Part shown: piece by piece, positions 1 through 8,515 of the stretch
Position numbering within the stretch: the first letter of the stretch is position 1
Layout of the letters: every line of letters starts with the position of its first letter
Assembly: GCA_947499125.1 (NCBI GenBank)
Contig: CANMMP010000001.1
Location: forward strand, 558,001-622,000
DNA from: an uncultured Pontibacter sp.
GTDB lineage: Bacteria > Bacteroidota > Bacteroidia > Cytophagales > Hymenobacteraceae
Direction of reading: 5' to 3'
DNA length: 64,000 nt
The notes under the pieces: generated by a model
What the model was told of the DNA's origin: nothing
What the model saw: the letters and a program-made list of their open reading frames with translations, nothing else
The model's database searches: none
Translations under genes and position numbers: made by a program

Positions 1-2
1 TC

Positions 3-794
3 GTTTTTGACAATAAATTCAATCGTATAATAAAGTATGTAACTACTCTTTTATTCAATAATTCCTCAGATCACGATAACAAAAAAAATTTAAGAGAAAT
101 CCTCTTCATATTAGATGAAGTATCAGATGAAAGAGCAACAGCTGAACAATGTTCTAAAATTTCGTTCAATCCAATGTTTGGTAAGTTTGAAACTGTCCGT
201 GATTATTGCCAGTTATTTCTCACCAATTGTGTTTCGTTTGACTATAAAAATGATTTGAAGCTCTTCGCTTTCTTGTTACCAATGGAATATATTTTTGAAG
301 ACTTCATTTTTGGTTTCATAGATAAGGAACTTGAAGGCGTAAAGGCAAAATCTCAAAGAAGTGATACATATTTGGATGAAGACAAAACCTTCAATTTAAA
401 ACCTGATTTATGGCTTAAAACTGATTATAAATCTCTGATTGCGGACACTAAATACAAGATTGTATATTCAGATGAGAAGGACCCCAAAAAAGGAATTTCC
501 CAAAACGACCTTTATCAAATGCTCGCTTATGCAGTTAGGTTTGAAGTTGATGAAATCATATTGTTCTATCCTAACACAATTAAACAAAGTCAGGAACAAC
601 AAACAGAGTTAACGATAAAGGATGCATTAGCAGCTGGAAAAGAAATATCAATTAAAGCATTTCAACTTCCAATCATTAATCATGAATTACTCGAATCGGG
701 TTTAGAAACCAAATCTGATTTAACTGAGTTATTTGAGTCGACAAAGGATAGATTGAAAAATAAATTAGAAAAAATACTGGTGCCAACAATGTAA
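3..794 (+). CDS. McrC-like restriction system component (5' end outside window)
   Basis: The reading frame is open to the left edge, so this is the C-terminal part of a longer protein; the first internal ATG at 174 is not a likely start. The visible part fits McrC, the partner of the McrB GTPase in type IV restriction of methylated DNA: MEYIFEDFIFGFI resembles the family's LFE motif, PDLWLK followed by LIADTKYK has the PD-(D/E)xK nuclease spacing, and DLYQMLAYA is the usual helix after the catalytic core. Codons are AT-rich and AGA is used for Arg, unlike the metabolic genes that follow, which suggests acquired defence DNA. An mcrB gene would be expected just upstream, outside the window. Confidence 0.82.
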   Translation, partial: VFDNKFNRIIKYVTTLLFNNSSDHDNKKNLREILFILDEVSDERATAEQCSKISFNPMFGKFETVRDYCQLFLTNCVSFDYKNDLKLFAFLLPMEYIFEDFIFGFIDKELEGVKAKSQRSDTYLDEDKTFNLKPDLWLKTDYKSLIADTKYKIVYSDEKDPKKGISQNDLYQMLAYAVRFEVDEIILFYPNTIKQSQEQQTELTIKDALAAGKEISIKAFQLPIINHELLESGLETKSDLTELFESTKDRLKNKLEKILVPTM

Positions 795-889
795 AAAGCA
801 CATTAAAACGTGCCATATACGAATCCGTTAACTTAAACCCTTCTACAATACAGCTACAGCCGTAAAAAGCCAATATCTCCCTTAATAAC

Positions 890-924
890 AAAAACGCCTC
901 TCCATTGCTGAAGAGGCGTTTTTT
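890..924. terminator. Bidirectional intrinsic terminator
   Basis: The arms AAAAACGCCTCT and AGAGGCGTTTTT pair perfectly around a ten-base loop. The hairpin has A and T runs on its two sides, so it can end both the rightward McrC-like gene and the leftward pyruvate dehydrogenase E2 gene that converge here. Confidence 0.85.
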
Positions 925-950
925 ATAGGTTATAGGTTATAGGCTGAGTT

Positions 951-2663
951 TTATACCAGAATTCTTACCGGGTTCTCAAGCAGGTTTTTAAACGTTTGCA
1001 GGAAGGCAGAACCTACGGCTCCGTCTACTACGCGGTGGTCACAGCTAAGCGTAACTTTCATTACGTTACCGATCTGGATGTTACCGTCACGAACTACAGG
1101 CGTTTGCTTGATAGCACCAACTGCCATAATGCAGGCATCAGGCGGGTTGATGATAGCTGTAAATTCTTCGATACCGAACATGCCCAGGTTAGAGATGGTA
1201 AAGGTGTTTCCTTCCCAGTCAGATGGCTGTAGTTTTTTGTTCTTCGCCTTACCGCCCAGGTCTTTCACTTCCGCGGCTATAGCTGACAGTGATTTATAGT
1301 CTGCGTTGCGCACCACTGGTACCAGCAGGCCTTCTTCTACCGCCACAGCAACACCAATGTTGATGTGCTTGTTGTAACGGATCTTATCGCCCAGCCACGA
1401 CGAGTTAACGCCAGGGTGCTGACGTAATGCTGCAGCAGCCGCTTTAATTACCAGGTCGTTGAACGATACCTTAACCGGGGATACTTCATTTATACTTACA
1501 CGCGCATCCATTGCCTTGTCCATGTCAATTTCCATGGTCAGGTAGAAGTGTGGAGCTGAAAACTTGCTTTCAGCCAGGCGACGTGCAATTACTTTACGCA
1601 TCTGCGACACGTTCACCTCTTCGTAAGAATCGGCTGGCGCGCTTGGTATGGCAGCACCCTGAGGAGCAGCAGCCTGTGCAGGAGCAGCAGCTTTCTGAGG
1701 CGCCTCGGCACCTGGTTTAAAGTTCTCGATATCGCGCAGCACAATACGGCCACCTTCGCCGGTACCTTTTACCTGGCTCAGCTTGATGCCTTTATCTTTT
1801 GCTACTTTTTTAGCCAGCGGCGAAGCCTTAATACGGCCGCCTTCAGCAGTTTCGCCTTCGGCAGCATCGCCTGTAGCAGGCACGCTCGTTTCTTCTACTT
1901 TATCAGATGTAACTTCGTCAACACCTGCTTCAATGGCTTCGTCTGTTTTGGAATTTTCCTGGCGGTCCTGCTTACCCGATGATGCCGAATCCAGCAGGGC
2001 CTTATAGTCTGCGCCTTCTTCGCCAATGATCGCGATAATGGCATCGATCGCTACTGAATCGCCTTCGTTTACGCCGGTATAAAGCAGCGTACCATCTTCG
2101 TACGACTCCAGTTCCATGGTTGCCTTATCGGTTTCCACTTCGGCCAGCACATCGCCTGATTTTACTTTATCGCCTACTTTTTTCTGCCAGCTTACCAGCA
2201 CGCCTTCTGTCATGGTATCGCTCATTTTCGGCATCCTGATAACAGATGCTTTAATGTTGCTGGTATCTACAGAAGTTTTAGCAGCCGGAGCTTCCTCTTT
2301 GGCAGCAGCAGGTTTTGTCTCTGTTTTCTTTTCTTCTTTAGCAGGCGCTTCTTCTTTCCTGGCCGGGGCTTCAGCTTTTGCTTCTTTGCCGCCATCCTCT
2401 TCCAGCAACCCTGAAATATCTTCGCCTTCTTTACCAATTATGGCAATAACGGCATCTATAGGCACAGCTTCGCCTTTTTTAGGACCGATGTAAAGTAATG
2501 TCCCATCGTTGTATGATTCCAGCTCCATAGTTGCCTTGTCGGTCTCTACTTCGGCCAGCACATCGCCTGAGCTAATCTTATCTCCAACTTTAACAAGCCA
2601 TGATGCGATCACCCCTTCAGTCATCGTGTCACTCATCTTAGGCATTCTTATTACTTCAGCCAT
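951..2663 (-). CDS. pdhC: Pyruvate dehydrogenase complex E2, dihydrolipoamide acetyltransferase
   Basis: Transfers acetyl groups from E1-bound hydroxyethyl-ThDP through lipoyl-lysine to CoA, in the cytosolic pyruvate dehydrogenase core. Two lipoyl domains (about residues 3-78 and 140-215) each carry ETDKATMELES, with lipoylated Lys43 and Lys180. They are followed by Ala/Glu/Lys-rich linkers, an E3/E1-binding domain (about 278-315, IKASPLAKKVAKDKGI) and the catalytic domain from about 345, with the active-site signature DHRVVDG (His543, Asp547). The length of 570 fits a two-lipoyl E2. No E1 or E3 gene is adjacent. I found none of the AACTATA/AAGTATA words inside this gene, though most neighbours contain them. 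A 2-oxoglutarate E2 is less likely, since those usually have one lipoyl domain. Confidence 0.95.
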   Translation of the reverse strand: MAEVIRMPKMSDTMTEGVIASWLVKVGDKISSGDVLAEVETDKATMELESYNDGTLLYIGPKKGEAVPIDAVIAIIGKEGEDISGLLEEDGGKEAKAEAPARKEEAPAKEEKKTETKPAAAKEEAPAAKTSVDTSNIKASVIRMPKMSDTMTEGVLVSWQKKVGDKVKSGDVLAEVETDKATMELESYEDGTLLYTGVNEGDSVAIDAIIAIIGEEGADYKALLDSASSGKQDRQENSKTDEAIEAGVDEVTSDKVEETSVPATGDAAEGETAEGGRIKASPLAKKVAKDKGIKLSQVKGTGEGGRIVLRDIENFKPGAEAPQKAAAPAQAAAPQGAAIPSAPADSYEEVNVSQMRKVIARRLAESKFSAPHFYLTMEIDMDKAMDARVSINEVSPVKVSFNDLVIKAAAAALRQHPGVNSSWLGDKIRYNKHINIGVAVAVEEGLLVPVVRNADYKSLSAIAAEVKDLGGKAKNKKLQPSDWEGNTFTISNLGMFGIEEFTAIINPPDACIMAVGAIKQTPVVRDGNIQIGNVMKVTLSCDHRVVDGAVGSAFLQTFKNLLENPVRILV

Positions 2664-2759
2664 ATTTCTCGTGTAGTTTTATTCGCCCGCGCGGGCAGCT
2701 TATAATCCGCCCAAAATTAGATTTAAAAATATTTTATTCAAACTATACTATCCATTTTG

Positions 2760-3413
2760 TTAGTGAGCGCCCTGCCCTGCTTCGTAAGGGTTGTTTTGCA
2801 CGTGCAGGTGCGATGTGTCGCAGTATTGCTTTACGTTAAACATAGTGCCTGTATGTTCCAGCCGGTAAAGGCACAGGTTCTGGTGCTCAAACTGGTCCAT
2901 ACAGCGCAGCGGGTAGTTCAGTAACTGGCATAAAAGTATACGCATTGCCCGCCCGTGCATGCATATAAGTATGGTTTCTTCGTGCGGCCTGCCCAGTATG
3001 GTTTCCATTACAGGTTGCTGCCGTGCTGCCACCAGCTCGGGGCTTTCGCCGCCTTCAATGCAAACGCCTGTTTCGCCGTCGCACCAGGTTTGCAGTATGT
3101 TGTGGTAATAGGCATCTTCCTCGGGTGTGATGCGGGTACCTTCGCGTGTGCCCCAGTTTATCTCGTTCAGGCCTTCGTGCGTTTCGTGAGGTATGCCCAG
3201 GTCCAGGAAACCTTGCACTGACTCTATGCTACGCTGCAATGCCGAAGTATAAACCTTATCGAAAGGAATGTGCTTGTACTGCTCGAAAAACATAGCTGCC
3301 TGCTGGCGGCCAACATCGTTCAGGTGAGAATCCACACCGCTGCCCTGCACTATACCCTGTATATTGAAATCTGTTTGCCCGTGGCGGATCAGGTATACTT
3401 TCTTAATACTCAA
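2760..3413 (-). CDS. Histidine phosphatase family protein (phosphoglycerate mutase-like)
   Basis: Small cytosolic phosphatase of the branch that uses a phospho-histidine intermediate. Near the start is VYLIRHGQTDFN with the nucleophilic His in RHG. Later come EINWGTREG, containing the acid, and ICMHGRAMR with the second His. The frame can be extended to an ATG at 3476, but that start would overlap the start of the divergent thioesterase gene and adds 21 residues before the usual beginning. I prefer the TTG at 3413, which gives LSIKKVYLIRHG and 217 residues. The substrate cannot be told from the sequence; family members include phosphoglycerate mutases, alpha-ribazole phosphatases and general sugar-phosphate phosphatases. 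Confidence 0.85.
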   Translation of the reverse strand: MSIKKVYLIRHGQTDFNIQGIVQGSGVDSHLNDVGRQQAAMFFEQYKHIPFDKVYTSALQRSIESVQGFLDLGIPHETHEGLNEINWGTREGTRITPEEDAYYHNILQTWCDGETGVCIEGGESPELVAARQQPVMETILGRPHEETILICMHGRAMRILLCQLLNYPLRCMDQFEHQNLCLYRLEHTGTMFNVKQYCDTSHLHVQNNPYEAGQGAH

Positions 3414-3421
3414 AATTCTTC

Positions 3422-3429
3422 TACTTTTG
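3422..3429 (+). promoter_or_regulatory. Candidate Bacteroidota -7 element TACTTTTG
   Basis: Matches the TAnnTTTG -7 consensus of the Bacteroidota primary sigma factor. It lies 45 bases before the ATG of the thioesterase gene that opens the menaquinone cluster. No convincing -33 TTG was seen. Confidence 0.45.
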
Positions 3430-3474
3430 CTGTTTAGGACCTTTTTCTGACCGCGAAAATAGCCATCGCAGCCC

Positions 3475-3897
3475 ATGGATAAAAATATAAGTACGTTAGA
3501 GCGCGTAAAGCAGTGGAATAAAAATACAATGGTGGAACACCTGGGTATTGAAGTGACTGAAGCCGGTGAGGGTTACCTGTGCGGTAAAATGCCTGTAGAT
3601 TTCCGGACACACCAGCCAATGGGCCTGCTGCATGGCGGTGCCTCGGTAGTGCTGGCCGAAACGCTGGCAAGTATAGGTGCCGCCCTGCAGGTAGACCTAT
3701 CCACTAAAAACTGTGTTGGCCTCGAGATAAACGCGAACCACATACGTGGCGTAAGCGAAGGCTGGGTATTTGGCAAAGCAACCGTGTTGCACAATGGCCG
3801 CCGTACACAGGTATGGGAAACCAGAATTACAGACGAAGCCGGCAACCTGGTATGCATCAGCCGCATGACAGTAGCCGTTATCGATAAGAAACAATAG
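3475..3897 (+). CDS. menI: Hotdog-fold thioesterase, probable 1,4-dihydroxy-2-naphthoyl-CoA hydrolase
   Basis: Predicted to release 1,4-dihydroxy-2-naphthoate from its CoA ester in menaquinone synthesis. The 140-residue hotdog protein has the signature of the YdiI/MenI group: THQPMGLLHGGASVVLAETL, with HGG at 53-55 and the expected catalytic Glu62. It ends one base before menF and is followed by menD, so the pathway assignment is supported by context as well as by the motif. The ATG at 3475 gives the standard N-terminus (LERVKQWNKNTMVEHLGIE). PaaI-like phenylacetyl-CoA thioesterases are the main alternative, less likely beside men genes. Confidence 0.85.
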   Translation: MDKNISTLERVKQWNKNTMVEHLGIEVTEAGEGYLCGKMPVDFRTHQPMGLLHGGASVVLAETLASIGAALQVDLSTKNCVGLEINANHIRGVSEGWVFGKATVLHNGRRTQVWETRITDEAGNLVCISRMTVAVIDKKQ

Positions 3898-3898
3898 C

Positions 3899-5092
3899 AT
3901 GGCAGACATTGCCCCCGATACTAAAAAGTATAGTTTACAGCAGGTTGTACAGGCAGCATTTGCCTTGGGTTTGCCGGTAGCAGTCTGGCGTTTGCCGTTA
4001 GCTGATGCTGCGCAGGCCTGTATTTCGTTTTCTCAAGTTCAAAAGTTAGCTCAACCTGACCTCGAAAAAAGCCCTTTCGGTTTCCTTTTCAGTCCGTTTA
4101 TAGTTGATGATTCGCAGCCGACACATTTTATTAAAGGTGATATAGTTTATAGTTCTGAAACAGGGCAACTGACTTTCGCTGAGGGTGTATCTGATGCGAA
4201 CAGACAGGAATTTACGGATGCTCTGGAAAGTCCTCAAACTATAGACTATAACTGGCATCTGCCGCAGGCGCAAACTATACACCATCAAACTGAAACAGGT
4301 TTTAAAAATGCCGTAACGGAAGCCATAAAAAGTATAAATGCCGGGCACATGGAGAAGGTGGTTCTGTCGCGCACAGCTACCGAAAACCTGCCAGCCGACT
4401 TCAGTTTAGTAGAGGCATTCGAAACGATCTGCCAGCGTTATCCCCGGGCTTTTGCATCACTGGTATCTATTCCGGATGTGGGCACCTGGATCGGCGCTTC
4501 TCCTGAGATTTTGGTAAGTATAGAACCGGATAATATTTTCAGGACGGTGGCTTTGGCCGGTACGCAACCTGCTATAGATGGCGAATCAGTGGGGAACGCG
4601 ATCTGGCGGCAAAAAGAGATAGAGGAACAGGGCATGGTGGAGCGCTACATTTTAAGCTGCTTTAAAAAACTGCGCCTGCGCGAGTATTCCGAAGTCGGAC
4701 CCAGAACTATAGTTGCCGGTAACCTGATGCACCTGCGCACCGATTTCAGTGTGGACCTGAAAGAAGTTGATTTCCCGACCTTAGGCACGGATATGCTACA
4801 ATTGCTGCACCCGACATCGGCCGTTTGCGGATTGCCTAAAGAGCCGGCGCTAAACTTTATACTTGCCAACGAAGGTTATAACCGAAGCTACTATAGTGGT
4901 TATTTAGGCCCGGTAAACTGCACCGAAGGCACACATTTATACGTAAACCTGCGCTGCATGCAATTGCTCAAAAACCAGGCTATACTTTATGCCGGCGCAG
5001 GTATAACCGGTGAGTCGGATGCTGAAAAAGAGTGGCAGGAAACCCGGCACAAAATGCAGACCATGCAACGTATACTTGCTAACTTTGAGTAA
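3899..5092 (+). CDS. menF: Isochorismate synthase
   Basis: Converts chorismate to isochorismate, the first step of menaquinone synthesis. It belongs to the chorismate-binding (anthranilate synthase I / MenF / EntC) family. Landmarks in order are KVVLSRT (153-159, with the Lys that activates water), GASPEIL (199-205), LAGT (219-222), HPTSAVCGLPK, NRSYYSGYLGPV and YAGAGITGESDAEKEW with the Mg-binding acidic residues. The length of 397 is usual. The ATG is one base after the menI stop, so the two genes are surely co-transcribed. A salicylate synthase or EntC role is possible by sequence, but menD follows in the same direction. Confidence 0.93.
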   Translation: MADIAPDTKKYSLQQVVQAAFALGLPVAVWRLPLADAAQACISFSQVQKLAQPDLEKSPFGFLFSPFIVDDSQPTHFIKGDIVYSSETGQLTFAEGVSDANRQEFTDALESPQTIDYNWHLPQAQTIHHQTETGFKNAVTEAIKSINAGHMEKVVLSRTATENLPADFSLVEAFETICQRYPRAFASLVSIPDVGTWIGASPEILVSIEPDNIFRTVALAGTQPAIDGESVGNAIWRQKEIEEQGMVERYILSCFKKLRLREYSEVGPRTIVAGNLMHLRTDFSVDLKEVDFPTLGTDMLQLLHPTSAVCGLPKEPALNFILANEGYNRSYYSGYLGPVNCTEGTHLYVNLRCMQLLKNQAILYAGAGITGESDAEKEWQETRHKMQTMQRILANFE

Positions 5093-5129
5093 CTATAAAT
5101 TGCTAAATTGTAGGATGGTCTGGTATTTT

Positions 5130-5201
5130 TTGTCATTTCGAGTTTTAGTGAGGAATCTGTTTAGAATTTTAAATAGATCTCTCCTTTCGTCGAGATGACA
5201 A
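5130..5201. repeat. Inverted repeat TTGTCATTTCGAG / TCGAGATGACAA
   Basis: An imperfect hairpin-forming repeat between menF and menD, with arms of about 13 bases differing by one or two bases around a 45-base AT-rich centre. The same word (GTCATTTCGAG or its complement CGAAATGACA) recurs at 13636, about 7618 and about 37630, and in diverged form at 62697, so it is a dispersed family. It may weaken or end transcription between the two men genes. Confidence 0.7.
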
Positions 5202-5259
5202 TAGTATAAACTGCGAGATTTCAACTACAGAGCAATTCAACAATCTAATAATCAACTCA

Positions 5260-6945
5260 GTGATCATCCAGCCAGTTGTTAATATAGCCGAGATATGTGC
5301 CCGCAAAGGGGTGGAAAATGTGGTATTGTCGCCGGGCTCGCGGTGTGCCCCACTAACTATAGCATTTGCCCGCCACCCGAAACTAAAAGTGCGCACCGTA
5401 AGCGATGAACGCGCTGCTGCTTTTATAGCATTAGGTATGGCCTTAACAACCGGAAAACCTACTGTACTGGTTTGTACCTCGGGTACAGCTGCTTTAAACT
5501 ATGCACCTGCCGTTGCCGAAGCTTTTTTTCAGCAGGTGCCTTTGCTTATACTTACAGCCGACCGCCCACCCGAGTGGATCGACCAGCTGGACGGACAAAC
5601 GATACGGCAGCAAAATGTGTATGGCCAGCACATCAAACAGAGCTATACTTTCCCTTCTGATTTTTCGCACAAAGACAGCATCTGGCACAGCGAACGTATG
5701 GTTTCCGAAGCGCTGAATGAAGCTGTAGCCTACCCTGCCGGACCGGTGCATATTAACATCCCGTTGCGCGAACCTTTTTACCCTGCTCCCGGCGAAGAAC
5801 TGGAATTTAGTACCGATGTTAAAATAATTGAAGAAGAGCCAGCCAACTATACTTTAAGTGCTGCGCAGGTACAGCAGGAGTTCAGCAACTTTAACCGTAT
5901 ACTTATAGTTGCCGGTCAGCAGAACCATACCTTAGAGCTTTTACCTATTATAGAACGGTTTGCTCAAAAAACCAGTGCTGTAGTAGTTGGCGACCTGATC
6001 TCGAACCTGCACGAACTCCCGCAAACTATACGTCACCAGGACGCTATACTTGCCTGCCCTGAAACTGAAAAGCTAGGGAAGTTACAACCAGACCTGCTGA
6101 TCACATTCGGGAAATCCATCATATCAAAAGCCCTGAAATTATACCTGCGCAAGTATAAGCCTGCCGCCCACTGGCACATTCAACCAGCCGGCCATGTGGC
6201 AGATACCTACCAGTCGCTTACACGCATTATTCGCAGCACTCCGGAAGCCTTTTTCGAAAGTATAAATGCAGGAAACTCCGACACAAACTATAGCGCTACC
6301 TGGTCAGAGATCGAGAACAAAGCCTCCACATTCCTGAGAAATTATACTTCTGAAGCTGAGCTGAGCGAGTTAACCGTTGTTTCCCGGGTTCTTGAAATTT
6401 TACCAGAAAAAAGCAACCTGCACCTGGCAAATAGTATGGCGGTTCGGTATGCTAACGTTGTGGGCCTGGATGCAGGAAAGAAAGTTGAAGTTTATGCAAA
6501 CCGGGGTACCAGCGGCATTGATGGCAGCAACAGTACCACCGTTGGTTGTGCCCTTACGAGTCCGGCAATTACCACGCTACTAACCGGCGACATGGCCTTC
6601 TTTTACGACCGCAACGGACTATGGCATAACTACCTCCCACAAAACCTGCGCATCGTTATACTTAACAACCATGCTGGTGGAATTTTCAGGTTGATAGACG
6701 GACCAAAACAGCAACCTGAACTCGAAGAATTCTTCGAAACAAAGCAGGCTTTAGATGCTGCTAATACAGCAAAAGATTTTGGTATAAACTATACTGCCTG
6801 CCATAGTTTAACAGACTTACAAAAAGCGCTTGCCGCATTTTTTGCTGCAGATGCCGGTGCAGGTATTTTAGAGATTTTTACCGATAGCAAAGCCAATGCC
6901 GCCGCTTTCGCAAAGTATAAGCAGCTGTTGTTGAAGGCGTTGTAG
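5260..6945 (+). CDS. menD: 2-succinyl-5-enolpyruvyl-6-hydroxy-3-cyclohexene-1-carboxylate synthase
   Basis: ThDP-dependent enzyme that adds the succinic semialdehyde unit from 2-oxoglutarate to isochorismate, the second step of menaquinone synthesis. The N-terminal domain has VVLSPGSRCAPLTIAF and SDERAAAFIALGMA, with the ThDP-activating Glu at 50. Later come VCTSGTAALNYAPAVAEAF, TADRPPEW and the C-terminal ThDP/Mg motif GDMAFFYDRNGLW followed by LNNHAGGIFRLI. The length of 561 is normal. Translation starts at a GTG (MIIQPVVNIAEIC), the usual family N-terminus; no in-frame ATG lies nearby upstream. At least nine copies of the AACTATA/TATACTT words occur in the gene. Confidence 0.95.
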   Translation: MIIQPVVNIAEICARKGVENVVLSPGSRCAPLTIAFARHPKLKVRTVSDERAAAFIALGMALTTGKPTVLVCTSGTAALNYAPAVAEAFFQQVPLLILTADRPPEWIDQLDGQTIRQQNVYGQHIKQSYTFPSDFSHKDSIWHSERMVSEALNEAVAYPAGPVHINIPLREPFYPAPGEELEFSTDVKIIEEEPANYTLSAAQVQQEFSNFNRILIVAGQQNHTLELLPIIERFAQKTSAVVVGDLISNLHELPQTIRHQDAILACPETEKLGKLQPDLLITFGKSIISKALKLYLRKYKPAAHWHIQPAGHVADTYQSLTRIIRSTPEAFFESINAGNSDTNYSATWSEIENKASTFLRNYTSEAELSELTVVSRVLEILPEKSNLHLANSMAVRYANVVGLDAGKKVEVYANRGTSGIDGSNSTTVGCALTSPAITTLLTGDMAFFYDRNGLWHNYLPQNLRIVILNNHAGGIFRLIDGPKQQPELEEFFETKQALDAANTAKDFGINYTACHSLTDLQKALAAFFAADAGAGILEIFTDSKANAAAFAKYKQLLLKAL

Positions 6946-6971
6946 ATACTGCATTTAGTTTGCTGTCATTG

Positions 6972-7705
6972 TGCTGGCGCGAGTCTCCTGACTCGTGACT
7001 TACTATGGTGTTGAGTCTCCCGACTCAACTGGCCCGGCAGGGACAAACTTGGTAAGTGCTTTGGCTATAGTTTTATAGTTGCTGCGGTCCAACCACCCCT
7101 AACCCCTCTCCCGAAGCAAGTTCGGGATCTGCGACTTATCTAAGGCGGGGAATTTTGATATTGACGATTCTTAAGCTGTAGTTTTATAGTTGCTGTTTTT
7201 ACACCCCTATAGTCCCCTCAAGGGGACAGTTCTGACATTGACAATTCATAAGTTATAGTTTCATAATTGACGGTATTGAGCGGACAGGTCGCGACCTGTC
7301 CCTACGGAAGTATAACCACGAAAAAGCGATGTAACTATAGCTTCTCAATCAACCATAATAGCTACTATCGAAAGATATCAGTCTTTGGGTTGAGCGCCTT
7401 GTAGATTTCTGGTGCCGCAGGCATTGCGAGGCACGAGCAAAAGAAATGTACACCGCGCGATGCCCGAAGGCGGGGCCTCGCGGCCGTGAGCGCATAAAGC
7501 AAACTATAAGACGATAGGTAAGTAGTGCTCCAAGGGTAAAAGATGGCTATGAAAGTATAGCTTGGTTGAAGAAAGTATAGACTTCAACTATAAGCCGAAA
7601 TAGATTTCTCACCTTGTTCGAAATGACAAAAGAGAAACTATAGGCCACTTAAGATTCCTCACAGCTACGCTGGCTCTTTTCGACTCTCGTCTCAAGAATG
7701 CTCGA
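6972..7705. repeat. Composite intergenic repeat locus A (hairpin modules in forward order)
   Basis: The 976-base gap 6946-7921 has no credible gene. It holds a row of modules also found at 13.6, 36.9 and 62.7 kb. M1 (6973-7045) has nested GAGTC/GACTC hairpins. M2 (about 7086-7155) contains CCCGAAgcaagTTCGGG. M3 (about 7201-7233) contains GTCCCCTCAAGGGGAC. M4 is a perfect palindrome GGACAGGTCGCGACCTGTCC at 7282-7301. M5 (about 7371-7495) begins CAGTCTTTGGGTTGAG and ends CGGCCGTGAGCG. M6 is rich in AAGTATA and AACTATA. M7 ends in CGAAATGACA. A further hairpin-rich part (about 7650-7705, CAGCTACGCTGGCTC) recurs at 37.6 and 37.7 kb. 7706-7921 holds no recognisable feature. Confidence 0.85.
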
Positions 7706-7921
7706 ACTATCGAGTATATAATACCCCTCAACTAACCTTAAAACATCAATAAATAAACTATAGAATTCTGAATTTACTCCACCTCAGACTACAACCTCAC
7801 AAAACATACAAACCAACCTTAATCCTGCTGTTGAAACTATAACACCCTACAACCTGTCCGAAACCTGGCGAAAACCGTTTAATTAACTGATAACCAAAGT
7901 AGTTAACCTAACCTTAACGTC

Positions 7922-8377
7922 ATGAATTTAACACATAATTTTAACCGGATGGAGCATTGGGCAGATACACATCATCCTGCCTGGCTCGATATTGTAAGAA
8001 TGGGATTAGGTATATTCCTGTTCATTAAAGGCTTTATGTTCATACAAGATACCGGCGCATTGTTCAGTATCATGCAGAAAAGCCAGTTCCCCTGGGTATC
8101 AATCGGGTTAGCGCATTATGTAGCCTTTGCGCACCTGGTAGGTGGCTTCCTGATCGCGATCGGTTTAATTACGCGGGTAGCGATCCTGTTTCAGATACCG
8201 ATACTGTTGGGTGCCGTTTTCTTTATTAACCCAGAGCGTGGTTTCTATTCCGAGAATACAGAGTTATGGTCGTCTATAGTTGTGCTGGTATTGCTTATCG
8301 CATTCCTGATCTATGGTTCGGGCCGTTATTCAGTGGACCGCCTCATCCGTAAACCAAAAAGCGACTGGCTGTATTAA
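7922..8377 (+). CDS. DoxX family membrane protein
   Basis: A 151-residue inner-membrane protein with four predicted hydrophobic helices (about residues 28-45, 63-84, 88-104 and 115-133), the layout of DoxX/DoxD-like proteins. GFFLIAIGL-type helix content and the conserved Gly and Phe-rich first helix (VRMGLGIFLFIKGFMFI) fit the family. DoxX relatives are linked to quinone or thiol redox chemistry, so its place just before menE is suggestive, but no catalytic residue can be named and the role is inference only. The ATG at 7922 follows a 976-base repeat region, so it probably has its own promoter, which I could not identify. Confidence 0.8.
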   Translation: MNLTHNFNRMEHWADTHHPAWLDIVRMGLGIFLFIKGFMFIQDTGALFSIMQKSQFPWVSIGLAHYVAFAHLVGGFLIAIGLITRVAILFQIPILLGAVFFINPERGFYSENTELWSSIVVLVLLIAFLIYGSGRYSVDRLIRKPKSDWLY

Positions 8378-8454
8378 TGCATAAGGAGTAACCAGCTCAA
8401 CAAAATTTTATTTATTCAGCATTAATAATTAGTCATTATAACCCATCTTTTTCC

Positions 8455-8462
8455 CATTTTTG
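8455..8462 (+). promoter_or_regulatory. Candidate -7 element CATTTTTG before menE
   Basis: One mismatch to TAnnTTTG. If it is the -7 box, transcription would begin at about 8469, at or after the ATG at 8468. This favours the later ATG at 8516 as the menE start. Confidence 0.35.
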
Positions 8463-8515
8463 CAGAGATGCGTATGGTACGTAATGTGCTGCATGCAAAG
8501 CAAAATATAAAAGAG

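Noticed and set aside
676-891. 71-codon minus-strand frame overlapping the end of the McrC-like gene
   Set aside because: It overlaps a real gene and runs up to the terminator hairpin; the hydrophobic stretch is not backed by any start signal.
6946-7921. Degenerate transposase or other pseudogene in the menD-DoxX gap
   Set aside because: Reading all frames gave no recognisable transposase or other protein remnant; the region is explained by hairpin modules.
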